From: Leptolyngbya sp. FACHB-8
GTDB taxonomy: Bacteria; Cyanobacteriota; Cyanobacteriia; Elainellales; Elainellaceae
Assembly: GCF_014695575.1 (NCBI RefSeq)
Contig: NZ_JACJOO010000059.1
Span: 62,001-126,000, forward strand
DNA: 64,000 nt
Direction: 5' to 3'
Made by a program: the position numbers and the translations under genes. The notes below the pieces were generated by a model, which had not been told where the DNA came from, ran no database searches, and was given only the letters and a program-made list of their open reading frames with translations. Positions 1 to 7,653 of this stretch are shown here, piece after piece. The first letter of the stretch is position 1. The number at the start of each line of letters is the position of its first letter.

Positions 1-1201
1 GAGCGTAGTAATAGCAGCCTTCCTCCAAACCATCCACTCCGGAGATAGCAATGAAGGTTTCAATCAGGCTGAGGTCAAAGTAATCGGGGGCGCGGTCTAA
101 CCCTTGCTCTATGGAGTTTTCGGGCTGGTAGGTGAAATCGAGCAATTGGCGTAACTCGTTAAGGGTTAAATTTTGCCCAGTATAGGCGCGGGTTGAGCGA
201 CGCTTGATTATCGTTTGCTCCAGCCCCGTCAGATTTTCCCCCCATTCAATGGGCATACAGACCGTAGACACCTTCAAACAGAAGGGAAAATTATATTTGT
301 CTTGAACCGGTTCTGGAGGCTCCGTAGACCTGGGGACAGGAAGCGGTACTGGTTTTTCGATGACCAATTCAGCGTCTGGAGGAATCTGGCTGCTGTGGTG
401 CAGGCGAGCCAGGAGCTGCCCATCAGGAATTTCGGGGAAATCCGTCTCTTTGGGGGAGGGTAATGCAGTTTTGGCAGGGGAAAGGTTTTGATTCACCTCC
501 AACAGGTCAGCTAGGGGAATGACGGCGATCGCTCCCTCCACACCCGGTTCCAAATACAACAACTGATTCACAGCTTGATCGACAAAACCACCCATCAGGT
601 GAGGACGGTAGTCATGCACAGCACAAGCCAGCTCAAGATTACCTAACAGATGCCCACTATCGAGGCAGATGCGGCGGTAAGCTCGGTCGAAATAGCGCCA
701 GGCTGAACGGGCAAAAATAGCTGTAGTGATCAACGCCATCTGCGTGTTTTCTAGCGAGGGATGCCAGAAACACGCTTCCTGAAGAGACATCCACACTCGA
801 TCTTCCCAGAAGTGGATGAGTGAGTGAGTTTTGGGTTGGTAGTGATACAGTCCGGGGGGCAGGTCTGGAGTTCCCCGCGAAATGAGATAAATTTCAGCCG
901 GATACAGGCCCCCAGCAGACGGTGCAGCCCTCAAATAAACGGCCTCACCACTCATTAACGTGGTTTTGTAAGTTAGTCCATAGGTGTGGAAGAGTACCCG
1001 AGAGAGCCGCCGCCAAAGGCGATCATCCTCGTCGGTTGTCGTCAAGTAGGGCCGCAAGTCGTAAGTTGGGCCTAGTTTGTATTCCTTGAAGGGAATAGGC
1101 TGTCGGTTCCAATCAGGTTGGGGATGATTAGCGACCGTATCAGGGGCGTACTTGGTACGCTCGTGGTAATGTTGCGCAAGGGAGCCGGGATGGTTAGGCA
1201 T
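1..1201 (-). CDS. SagB/ThcOx-type nitroreductase-like dehydrogenase (3' end cut by window)
   Basis: This is an open frame on the minus strand that starts at ATG 1201-1199 and runs off the left edge without a stop, so about 400 residues are visible. I translated it by hand. It has the hallmarks of the SagB/ThcOx branch of FMN nitroreductases: an N-terminal YHERTKY segment, a conserved SAGGLYPAEIYLIS stretch, and RRICLDSGHLLGNLELA. A second copy of the fold begins further on at TIIKRRSTRAYTGQ, so this is probably the tandem-domain form. Family members oxidise azolines in peptide natural products, but stand-alone cyanobacterial copies have no proven substrate, and no azoline cyclodehydratase or precursor peptide is visible beside it. 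The right boundary abuts a block of palindromes. Family assignment is good; the substrate is unknown. Confidence 0.8.
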   Translation of the reverse strand, partial: MPNHPGSLAQHYHERTKYAPDTVANHPQPDWNRQPIPFKEYKLGPTYDLRPYLTTTDEDDRLWRRLSRVLFHTYGLTYKTTLMSGEAVYLRAAPSAGGLYPAEIYLISRGTPDLPPGLYHYQPKTHSLIHFWEDRVWMSLQEACFWHPSLENTQMALITTAIFARSAWRYFDRAYRRICLDSGHLLGNLELACAVHDYRPHLMGGFVDQAVNQLLYLEPGVEGAIAVIPLADLLEVNQNLSPAKTALPSPKETDFPEIPDGQLLARLHHSSQIPPDAELVIEKPVPLPVPRSTEPPEPVQDKYNFPFCLKVSTVCMPIEWGENLTGLEQTIIKRRSTRAYTGQNLTLNELRQLLDFTYQPENSIEQGLDRAPDYFDLSLIETFIAISGVDGLEEGCYYYA

Positions 1202-1304
1202 AGCCACTCAAAAGGCTGCTTCTCTCTACCAATCTTGACATTCCTAACTCAAAATTGGGGTACTGTGCGTTTTTTATTGATAAGCTTCTTTTATATTTCT
1301 CCAA

Positions 1305-1392
1305 TCTATAGCAGTACACAAGTGCGTTAAGTACGGTAGTGTGGGGCACAAAGTGCCCCACACTACCGTACTTAACACGCATAGCGCTATAG
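1305..1392. repeat. Family D palindrome, copy 1
   Basis: Near-perfect inverted repeat around GTTAAGTACGGTAGTGTGG with a short ACAAAGTG tip. The outer ends read CTATAGC and GCGCTATAG. Related copies lie at 46800-46893 and 55195-55290. Confidence 0.8.
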
Positions 1393-1454
1393 GGAGGTGC
1401 GAGAGAGGAATACGGGATAGCGTCCCACAGCCCTCTCGGGCCTCAGGCATGCCT

Positions 1455-1500
1455 TAAAGGTTGTTTTTCGTAAGCGAAGCACACGAAAAAACAACCTTTA
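1455..1500. repeat. Single palindrome
   Basis: TAAAGGTTGTTTTTCG pairs with CGAAAAAACAACCTTTA across a 13-base tip that contains GCGAAGC. Confidence 0.7.
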
Positions 1501-1560
1501 GAACAAACCTTAGAGCGGAAAATGCTAGATACACCAAAGCGAGAAGCGCTACGTAACCAT

Positions 1561-1684
1561 AACCTCAGTTCGGGATAAGCTGAAGTGCTCATTTTGGCGT
1601 GCGCTTTGCGCACGCCAAAATGAGCGTTTTCGAGTGCCGTGCAAGGCGCGGCACTCGAAAACGCCCTTAAACCGAACTCAGGTT
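1561..1684. repeat. Family A twin-hairpin element (124 bp), copy 1
   Basis: The terminal inverted repeat AACCTCAGTTCGGG / CCGAACTCAGGTT encloses two perfect hairpins, 1587-1625 (arm GCTCATTTTGGCGTGCGC) and 1624-1664 (arm GCGTTTTCGAGTGCC). A direct repeat AACCAT flanks it at 1555-1560 and 1685-1690. Other copies: 5849-5972, 19524-19623, 23829-23952, 52408-52531 and 55291-55407. Confidence 0.9.
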
Positions 1685-1811
1685 AACCATAGTCTTGTAT
1701 TAAAAATCAGGCTCCCTTTCTGCCTTTGTAGCGGTAGCAAGGGAGCCCAGTTTCAATCTTGCAAGTGGTGTTTTGTGCCACGCACAATTTTTTGCAAACC
1801 CTAACGTAAGA

Positions 1812-2651
1812 TTACTCGTGAGCGATGCCATCCGGCATCAAGGCTCCCATAAGATTGGCGTTTTGGAAATTGGCTCCATTAATCCGGGCGCTCAGCAACA
1901 AGGCCTCTGTCATATCTGTTTCACTCAAGTTGGCCCAATTCAACCGTGCCCGATAAAAGTTCGTTTTCCGGAGAGTGGCTCCTCGTAACGATGCCCAGCT
2001 AAAATTGGCATCCCGCGCACTGGCATAGCTCAGGTCGACGTTAATCAGGCTGGCACTGGTCAATCGAGCTCGACTCAAATCAGCCTCTCGCAGGTCGGCT
2101 TCCTCCAGGCTGGCACCATGCAAGATGGCATTGCTCAAATTAGCAGAGGCCAGGATTGCCTCGTTGAGCAGGGCATTGGAAAGGTTAGCATTCTCCAGGG
2201 ATGCACCTGTTAAATTCGCTCCGATGAATTTGGTACGATTGAGGCAAGCTTCACTCAAATTAGCTCCCGTCAAGTCTGCCCGATCGAGGGTAGCTTCTGC
2301 CATGTTTGCCCCTTTCAAGAGCGCCTGGGTCAGAGTTGCACTGATTAATTTAGCTCCCCGCAGCCCAGTTTCAGTCAAATCTGCTTCGCTGAGGTTAGCG
2401 TGATGTAGCTCTGCACCAATCAGGTTGGCCTGGGAAAGCATAGCCCCCCGGAGATCTACCCCCGTTAAATTGGCCTCTCGCAGGTTGGCCATGACCAAAT
2501 TGGCCCCTCGCAAGTTTGCGCGGCTCAGATTCACTCGGCGTAAATTGACGTCCCGCAAGTCTCTCCCACTCAGATCAGCTCCAATGAAGCTCACCTCACG
2601 AAAGTCTCGAATACCTGTGGAATAGTGACTCAGTAACTCCTGTACATCCAT
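1812..2651 (-). CDS. Pentapeptide-repeat protein
   Basis: The 279-residue protein is almost entirely A(D/N)LXX pentapeptide repeats, beginning near residue 23 (FIGADLSGRDLRDVNL) and running to about residue 270 (GANFQNANLMGAL). The family folds as a right-handed quadrilateral beta helix. There is no signal peptide or membrane segment, so it is probably cytoplasmic. Such proteins are abundant in cyanobacteria and mostly of unknown function; some mimic DNA and protect gyrase, but nothing here indicates that role. The start at ATG 2651 is preceded by AT-rich DNA and no neighbour is close enough for an operon. Confidence 0.93.
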   Translation of the reverse strand: MDVQELLSHYSTGIRDFREVSFIGADLSGRDLRDVNLRRVNLSRANLRGANLVMANLREANLTGVDLRGAMLSQANLIGAELHHANLSEADLTETGLRGAKLISATLTQALLKGANMAEATLDRADLTGANLSEACLNRTKFIGANLTGASLENANLSNALLNEAILASANLSNAILHGASLEEADLREADLSRARLTSASLINVDLSYASARDANFSWASLRGATLRKTNFYRARLNWANLSETDMTEALLLSARINGANFQNANLMGALMPDGIAHE

Positions 2652-2990
2652 AATGTTATGGCTGGATTATGCATTCCGTATTCTTTTAGAATTCCCCATA
2701 TCCTGGACAAATCCCCCAAACCGTAATCTGGGGCACAGAGCCTAGTAAAATTACCTATTCTCTGAAAAAAGTTAGAAAGGGGCCTTTGATTATAATCGCT
2801 TATGTTTTAAAGAAAAAGCGGGGCTCATCTTACAACTACACCAAAACCAGAACCTATGCCTCTGATTAATTGGGTATAGGACTTCATTCTACGTCTGCTA
2901 CTTAACCCCACTTGGCATTACATTGTGCCGTTACCAGATAGAGACAAAATATGAGTCCTGTTCTTCAAAAGAGTAGGCAGTTCTTATGCT

Positions 2991-3054
2991 TAAGAGATTT
3001 CCGAGAAAGAATATCCCCATCTTTTGGGGAAGTTCTTTTCCAGAAATCACCTTA
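2991..3054. repeat. Family E palindrome, copy 1
   Basis: Outer arms TAAGAGATTTCC and AGAAATCACCTTA enclose a short hairpin ATCCCCATCTTTTGGGGA. Copies at 3541-3649 and 4851-4960 share the outer arms but have different inner hairpins. Confidence 0.65.
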
Positions 3055-3066
3055 GTTGAGTCGAAC

Positions 3067-3198
3067 CAGCAATTCTCAGTATGGGCATCAAAGCCAAGAG
3101 TTCACGCCCTACGGGCGTGAACTCTTGGCTTTGATGCCCGAAAACCGCGCGCCAAATGCGCGCGGTTTTCGGGCCTAATTTCAAAATGAGAATTGCTG
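3067..3198. mobile_element. Family B MITE-like element (132 bp) with 9-bp target duplication
   Basis: Perfect terminal inverted repeats CAGCAATTCTCA / TGAGAATTGCTG bound the element. Inside are two long hairpins, one around TTCACGCCCTACGGGCGTGAA and one around AAAACCGCGCGCC/GCGCGCGGTTTT. The 9-bp sequence GAGTCGAAC occurs immediately outside both ends (3058-3066 and 3199-3207), as expected for a target-site duplication. The second copy at 54091-54222 has the same length and a different 9-bp duplication. No transposase is encoded, so it would be non-autonomous. Confidence 0.85.
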
Positions 3199-3332
3199 GA
3201 GTCGAACTGATGGGTAGACAAGATATACACCGTTTTTATATAACTTGTTAAATGTTAAATGCTTCTTGAAAGGTAGATTTTTTCACCTCCAGTCCGCCCT
3301 TTAAAGAAAACTTTCGGACTTCCATACTTCAA

Positions 3333-3414
3333 TACTCTGGGCAGTTTTTTGAAACCCTTGATTTTGCGTGCGCTTCGCGCACACAAAATCAAGGGTTTCA
3401 AAAAACTGCCCGAG
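3333..3414. repeat. Family H palindrome, copy 1
   Basis: Long inverted repeat with arm CAGTTTTTTGAAACCCTTG followed by ATTTTGCGTGCGC and a CTTCG-containing tip. The copy at 5978-6064 has the tip in the opposite orientation (GAAG). Confidence 0.8.
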
Positions 3415-3540
3415 CTAATGATACTTAGAATCCAGCACCAAAACCCAAAAGGATGATTTGTCAGCTGCTTTGAAACAGAAAAATCATTTTTTTGGGCTTT
3501 AGCTTTAGAAATATGCAAAATATGGCTACATAAGGAAAAC

Positions 3541-3649
3541 CTAAGGAGATTTCCAGTAATGAAATTACCCCCAGAATGTTGGTGCTTTGCCCGCTTCGCG
3601 AGCAAAGCACCAACATTCTGGGTAAATTCTTATGCAGAAACCTCCTAAG
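3541..3649. repeat. Family E palindrome, copy 2
   Basis: Outer arms CTAAGGAGATTTCC and GAAACCTCCTAAG. The inner hairpin has arm CCCAGAATGTTGGTGCTTTGC with a CCGCTTCGCG tip. Confidence 0.75.
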
Positions 3650-4158
3650 TGTTCAGTTCTCGGAATTCTTCAAGACTTGGAAATCTAATTCTGTTGGGCA
3701 ATGTCGGCAAATTTACCAAAGTAATGATTGCATATCTGAAAATATATACACATAATCATTACTTCCTGTCAGTAATTCGACTTTATTAAACATAAAGCCC
3801 AGAGCGTCGTGCCATCAACTTCTTAGGTAATACAACATTCCAGGTTTATGTTTGATTGTACCTACTCGCCTGATGTAGTCGTTTGTATATAAAAATCTCA
3901 ATGGCTTCCTGAGCCGCCAGGTGAGTCCATTCGATCCGCTTCTCAAGAAGCATCTCATAAACGACTGAGTAGCACCGTCCATCGGTTTATGACTTTTGGT
4001 TGCGGCAAACTCAAACCTCAGATTGGTGTTGAATCTTTTCAACTCAGGCATTGTGTTGACAGCACAATTAGCTCATCATTTAGCTTTCAGAGTCTTTGGG
4101 AGCGAAAGAATGGTTTAGCCAACGTGCCATTTATGTAGAACGCATGGGAGAAAGAAAT

Positions 4159-4701
4159 ATGCCAGATCAGGTTTATAACAATACTCTTCCAGAAATCGAT
4201 CCAACCGAGGTTGAAGATTCTCGTGCTTTTCCTTCCGAAGAGCATCGATCTTTTCTGGAAAAGGTAATGGTTCAGGGTGGACTGGCCGATCTGTACGATG
4301 CCCGCGATATTACCGAAGTTGTGTTCCGCACGATGCGCGACATGATGACCAACGAGGCGGTTGAGCACGTTGCAGAGGAACTGCATTCTCCCTTGCAAGA
4401 AAACGACAAGGACAAAACTCTTTACACGGCCACTCCATTGGCCACTGAGGTAGAGGATCTGTGGGAAGATACCAATCCTATCGTTCACTTCCTCAGCCGC
4501 ATTCGCCCTGCCCTGCACATCCGGGATACGACTTTCCTGTTCCGGATTAAACAGGAAGCAGGATTACCTCCTCAGGTTGAAGTTGAGCAAGTGGTTAAGG
4601 CAGTGTTCTCGGCGACGAAGGATGAGCTTTCCCAGGAGCGGGTTCAAGAGGTTGCAAGCTTCCTGCCTGGCAAAGTGCTTGAACTCTGGCAGCAGGCCTA
4701 A
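4159..4701 (+). CDS. DUF2267 family protein
   Basis: About 180 residues from ATG 4159, which has a GGGAG-type ribosome site about 8 bases upstream; ATG 4144 and TTG 4096 are possible but weaker upstream starts. The protein contains the DUF2267 pattern in two related segments: SFLEKVMVQGGLADLYDARDITEVVFRTMRDMM near the middle, then FLFRIKQEAGLPPQVEVEQVVKAVFSATKDEL, each followed by a helix ending in a Leu-Pro or similar motif. It is all-helical, soluble and has no signal peptide. The function of the family is not established. It stands alone, with palindromes on both sides. Confidence 0.75.
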   Translation: MPDQVYNNTLPEIDPTEVEDSRAFPSEEHRSFLEKVMVQGGLADLYDARDITEVVFRTMRDMMTNEAVEHVAEELHSPLQENDKDKTLYTATPLATEVEDLWEDTNPIVHFLSRIRPALHIRDTTFLFRIKQEAGLPPQVEVEQVVKAVFSATKDELSQERVQEVASFLPGKVLELWQQA

Positions 4702-4727
4702 TTTCTCGCATTCTTTGCAAAGATGCC

Positions 4728-4816
4728 ATGAGTGCCGCACAAAATGCGGCACTCATAGGAAACTAAGCTAGGTTTGAAGGTGGAGGGTACGTCACACTCT
4801 CCACCTTCAAACCTAG
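4728..4816. repeat. Two tandem palindromes after the DUF2267 gene
   Basis: The first pairs ATGAGTGCCGCA with TGCGGCACTCAT (4728-4756). The second pairs CTAGGTTTGAAGGTGGAG with CTCCACCTTCAAACCTAG (4769-4816). Either could act as a terminator-like or processing hairpin, but neither has a T-tract. Confidence 0.65.
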
Positions 4817-4850
4817 AAACGCTTAACCTGTCGAGTATCAAGGGTTGCTT

Positions 4851-4960
4851 TAAGGAAATTTCCAGATAAGAACTTCCCCATTATTTGGGAAAAAGGCGCG
4901 GCGAAGCCGCGCCTTTTTTCCAAATAATGGGGATATTGTTTCTCAGAAATCTCCTAAGGT
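4851..4960. repeat. Family E palindrome, copy 3
   Basis: Outer arms TAAGGAAATTTCCAGA and TCTCAGAAATCTCCTAAGG. The inner arm TTCCCCATTATTTGG leads to a GGCGCGGCGAAGCCGCGCC tip whose centre is GGCGAAGCC. Confidence 0.8.
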
Positions 4961-5027
4961 TGTTGTAGCACATGCTGCATGTACGGGAGAGACGACCTTT
5001 CCAGGTAATTTTGAATAGCTCTTCTAC

Positions 5028-5074
5028 ATTCTTGTTGTGTATGACGTGCAAAGCACACCATACACAACAAGAAT
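5028..5074. repeat. Family I palindrome, partial copy
   Basis: ATTCTTGTTGTGTATG pairs with CATACACAACAAGAAT around a GTGCAAAGCAC tip. Related to 15826-15893 and 55115-55184. Confidence 0.65.
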
Positions 5075-5120
5075 GCGTTAGATATAGCGAGCTTGTGTAA
5101 GCCCTATTTACAAGAACGTC

Positions 5121-5611
5121 TTAATAGCGGCTTTGGGTGTCGTAACAATCTTCAGCCAGCTCAGGTGTGACGCTAGCAACTCCAGCGTGTACTAGCAGGG
5201 CCCCGACGGGTTCAAGCCCCAGAAACAGCTCGCGGCAGGACCTGTGGAGCGATCGCCCTCCAACATTCGCATTTGTATGGCTTGTCCTAATGGCAGTAGT
5301 GTTTGTAGGCGATCGCGTGCTGCTTCCCCACCTGGTTGCCCTAACTCGGGCGCATCCACACAGGCCAGATTCACCGTTAGGGATTGTTGGCGATCGCTCA
5401 CCACAACCGTATCACCATCTTCTACCCGAATCATGGTGGGTAGTTGGTTTCGACCAAGCTCTTGTGTTGATTGGAAGGAGCGCAACGAAGGTGCAGCCTT
5501 ATCACCAGGAGCCTGTTGCCCAAAGGGTATGTTTTGACCCAGTATGACCCAGGAGGAGTAAGCTAATGTCAGCATCAACCCCATCCCAATCATGTAGATC
5601 GATCGCGGCAT
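5121..5611 (-). pseudogene. Staphylococcal-nuclease-like (thermonuclease) gene with a frameshift
   Basis: The best start is ATG 5611, with GGAGG eight bases upstream. Residues 3-25 form one membrane or signal-anchor segment (SIYMIGMGLMLTLAYSSWVIL). A staphylococcal nuclease beginning follows: IRVEDGDTVVV, then NLACVDAPELGQPGGEAARDRLQTLL. The frame then ends early at 5192 after GDRSTGPAASC. Reading in the next frame from about 5230 restores a normal C-terminus (RELFLGLEPVGALLVHAGVA, then SVTPELAEDC) and stops at 5121-5123. A single missing base near 5231-5233 would explain this. Intact, the protein would be a membrane-anchored or secreted nuclease of about 163 residues. It is either a real pseudogene or a sequencing error. 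Confidence 0.7.
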
Positions 5612-5848
5612 AAAGGAGTCCTCCAATAAAGGGAGCAGGCTGAATGCCAAACGTTCAGAGCTTGCTCAGTTATGCAAATCGGCGAACTTAGTCTGCCATT
5701 GCCGGGAGAGAGGTGCGATCGCATTTCAAAATGTGCAACAGCCTTTATTGCCTTCTCTCATATCTTTTCTCATGGTTCGATTAAAGAATTTTTGATATGG
5801 ATTGACACGGTTTCCGCGTGTTATGGCCTTCACACAAACTATCTACTT

Positions 5849-5972
5849 AACCTCAGTTTGGGTTAAGGGCTTTTTCGAGGGGCGCGCAAGGCGCGCCCCT
5901 CGAAAAAGCCCATTTTGTCGTGTGCATAGCGCACGACAAAATGGGCTCCTGAGCTTATCCCGAATTGAGGTT
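5849..5972. repeat. Family A twin-hairpin element (124 bp), copy 2
   Basis: Ends AACCTCAG and TTGAGGTT, with hairpin arms GGGCTTTTTCGAGGGGCGCG and CCCATTTTGTCGTGTGC. A 4-bp direct repeat ACTT flanks it (5845-5848 and 5973-5976). Its arms differ from other copies but still pair. Confidence 0.85.
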
Positions 5973-5977
5973 ACTTA

Positions 5978-6064
5978 AGTTCGGACAGTTTTCCTGAAAC
6001 CCTTGATTTTGCGTGCGCGAAGCGCACGCAAAATCAAGGGTTTCAGGAAAAACTGTTCAGAGTA
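5978..6064. repeat. Family H palindrome, copy 2
   Basis: ACAGTTTTTCCTGAAACCC-type arms lead into TTGATTTTGCGTGCGC, with a GAAG tip, the inverse of the tip in the 3333-3414 copy. Confidence 0.8.
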
Positions 6065-6264
6065 TTGGACTCAATACAGCGTTTTCTGATCCAATGAGGT
6101 ACGAGAGAGTGGCATGGTGCAATGCGCCGCACGATTGCACAGTATGGTTCTTCAACCAGAGCTCATATTACTGGCCCTCTGCCTTTTACTAGATGCGCTC
6201 GCCCCTCTTCAGGCGATAGCGTAATACTTTCACCAAACGAAAAGCCTGCCTGTTTCCTACACTC

Positions 6265-7461
6265 ATGAGCATGGATTTCAGCACAATTCTGAATCAAAAG
6301 CGTGACACGATTGTTGAACGGTGGACCAGGTCAGTTTTCGAGGATCAAGACATCGAAGCGACCAAAGAACTAACGTTTAACGCGGTGCGCGATAGCCTGC
6401 CAAGGGTTTTGGAGTCGCTCGCTAGCCTACTCGCCGAAGGCAAGTTAGAAGATTTTCGAGTCATTGATGAGGCCAGCTTAGAACATGGCGTTATCCGAGC
6501 TCAGCAGGGATTCGAGCCCGCAGAAATTGCGCGGGAATACCGACTGTTGCGTTCTGTCATTTTCTCAGAATTGGAAGACGACTTAATTAAGGCATCTCCC
6601 AAGGAAGTGCTGTGGGCCATTCGATTAATTGACACGGTGGTTGATGAAGCGATCGCCCGTTGCTTTGACAGCTACACCCAGGGTCGTATTGAAAATTTAG
6701 AAAAACTCAAAACACAGCTACAGTTAACGAACCAGGAACTCACGCGTTTGGTACGCGCCAGTCAAGACAATATGTCGAAGCTGGCCCATGAACTCAAAAC
6801 TCCGCTGACATCCATCATCGGGTATGCCGATTTGTTTCTGCGTCAACAGCAAAACCCTCATCCCAAAGATTCCTATGCTCATTTAGAAAGCATTGAGCGG
6901 GTATTGCGCAGTGGTCGATTACTGCTACGACTGATTAATGACACCCTACAACTGCAACAGAACGCCGGACAAATCAAGCTCAAGATCGCTTCGATCAACC
7001 CGTCAGATTTAATTCAAGCCGTCCTAGAAATTGTTGAGCCATTAGTTCGCAATAAAGGTTTGGAGTTAAAGGTGGATTGCGATCGCATCCCTCAAGCCAT
7101 TCAAACCGATCCCTTACGCCTACAGCAGATCCTCACAAACTTGCTCAGTAATGCGATACGTTACACCGAAAAAGGATACGTTACCGTTTCTGGCGAAACC
7201 CTAGAAGATGACTGTTGGTCAATTACGGTTACGGATAGCGGCATCGGCATGACCCAGGATGACCAAAAACACATCTTTGAACCCTATTTTCGCGTGGGTG
7301 ACATCCCTGCCTCTGTACAAGATCAGGGAACAGGTTTAGGGCTGGCAGTTGTGGCGCAGTTGGTCGAGTTATTGCAGGGCAAAATTCTCGTATCGTCCCA
7401 GACCGGTGAGGGCTCAAGTTTTACGGTTGTCTTCCCTATTCAGCAGAATTCGGGATTGTAG
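6265..7461 (+). CDS. Sensor histidine kinase with RsbRD-type N-terminal domain
   Basis: A 398-residue soluble kinase with no transmembrane helix. Residues 1-145 match the RsbRD N-terminal sensor type: a four-helix, globin-like domain with the conserved EIAREYRLLRSVI segment at 87-99. A HisKA domain follows with the phosphoacceptor His175 in KLAHELKTPLTSIIGY. The HATPase domain has the N box (LTNLLSNAIRYTEKG), G1 (VTDSGIGM), F box (FEPYFRV) and G2 (GTGLGLAVV). It should autophosphorylate in the cytoplasm and pass phosphate to a response regulator, but none is encoded nearby, so it is an orphan kinase. The signal is unknown. The start at ATG 6265 could also be the second ATG at 6271. Confidence 0.92.
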   Translation: MSMDFSTILNQKRDTIVERWTRSVFEDQDIEATKELTFNAVRDSLPRVLESLASLLAEGKLEDFRVIDEASLEHGVIRAQQGFEPAEIAREYRLLRSVIFSELEDDLIKASPKEVLWAIRLIDTVVDEAIARCFDSYTQGRIENLEKLKTQLQLTNQELTRLVRASQDNMSKLAHELKTPLTSIIGYADLFLRQQQNPHPKDSYAHLESIERVLRSGRLLLRLINDTLQLQQNAGQIKLKIASINPSDLIQAVLEIVEPLVRNKGLELKVDCDRIPQAIQTDPLRLQQILTNLLSNAIRYTEKGYVTVSGETLEDDCWSITVTDSGIGMTQDDQKHIFEPYFRVGDIPASVQDQGTGLGLAVVAQLVELLQGKILVSSQTGEGSSFTVVFPIQQNSGL

Positions 7462-7487
7462 GTAGGTAATCATGATTAAGCATAAAA

Positions 7488-7535
7488 CCCAGAAGGGTGT
7501 GGCACCTGTTTCGCAAGCGCCACACCCTTCTGGGC
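7488..7535. repeat. Palindrome after the kinase gene
   Basis: CCCAGAAGGGTGTGGC pairs with GCCACACCCTTCTGGG around a GTTTCGCAAGC tip. It may serve as a transcription terminator or processing hairpin between the kinase and rarA. Confidence 0.65.
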
Positions 7536-7653
7536 CTTCTCTCATACAAAGGGGGTGCGAGCTAAGCTCGCATTCCCTTCTCCAGGATTTTAAGCCTTTA
7601 GGGTTCCTACATACCGCTACAGTAGGGGAAAGACCCGTTCTATCCATACCCTT

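Larger units (their letters stand above)
1202..1811. other. Gene-free spacer filled with palindromes
   Basis: No convincing gene lies between the SagB-like gene and the pentapeptide gene. The spacer holds a family D palindrome (1305-1392), a hairpin with a TAAGCGAAGCACA tip (1455-1500), a 124-bp family A twin-hairpin element (1561-1684) and a hairpin around 1710-1748 (GGCTCCC with GGGAGCC). Confidence 0.6.
2652..4158. other. Long gene-free spacer with five palindromic elements
   Basis: About 1.5 kb without a supported gene. From 2652 to about 2990 it is AT-rich with nothing recognisable. It then carries a family E element (2991-3054), a family B mobile-like element (3067-3198), a family H palindrome (3333-3414) and a second family E element (3541-3649). 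The 3650-4158 part is AT-rich upstream DNA of the DUF2267 gene. Short open frames here (for example 3255-3605 and 3815-4051, minus) overlap the palindromes or match no family I know. Confidence 0.55.
5651..6264. other. Spacer with two palindromic elements
   Basis: No gene is supported between the nuclease-like pseudogene and the sensor kinase. It carries a family A element (5849-5972) directly followed by a family H palindrome (5978-6064). The last 200 bases are the probable promoter region of the kinase gene; I cannot identify a specific promoter. Confidence 0.5.

Noticed and set aside
3255-3605. Open frame of 116 residues on the minus strand in a palindromic spacer
   Set aside because: It is built across family H and E palindromes, and matches no protein family; palindromes create long chance frames.
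3815-4051. Open frame of 78 residues and a second frame (YEMLLEKRIEWTHLAAQEAIEIF) in the DUF2267 upstream region
   Set aside because: The second frame looks protein-like but has no start, no recognised family and a stop nearby. Left unannotated; a protein search would decide.
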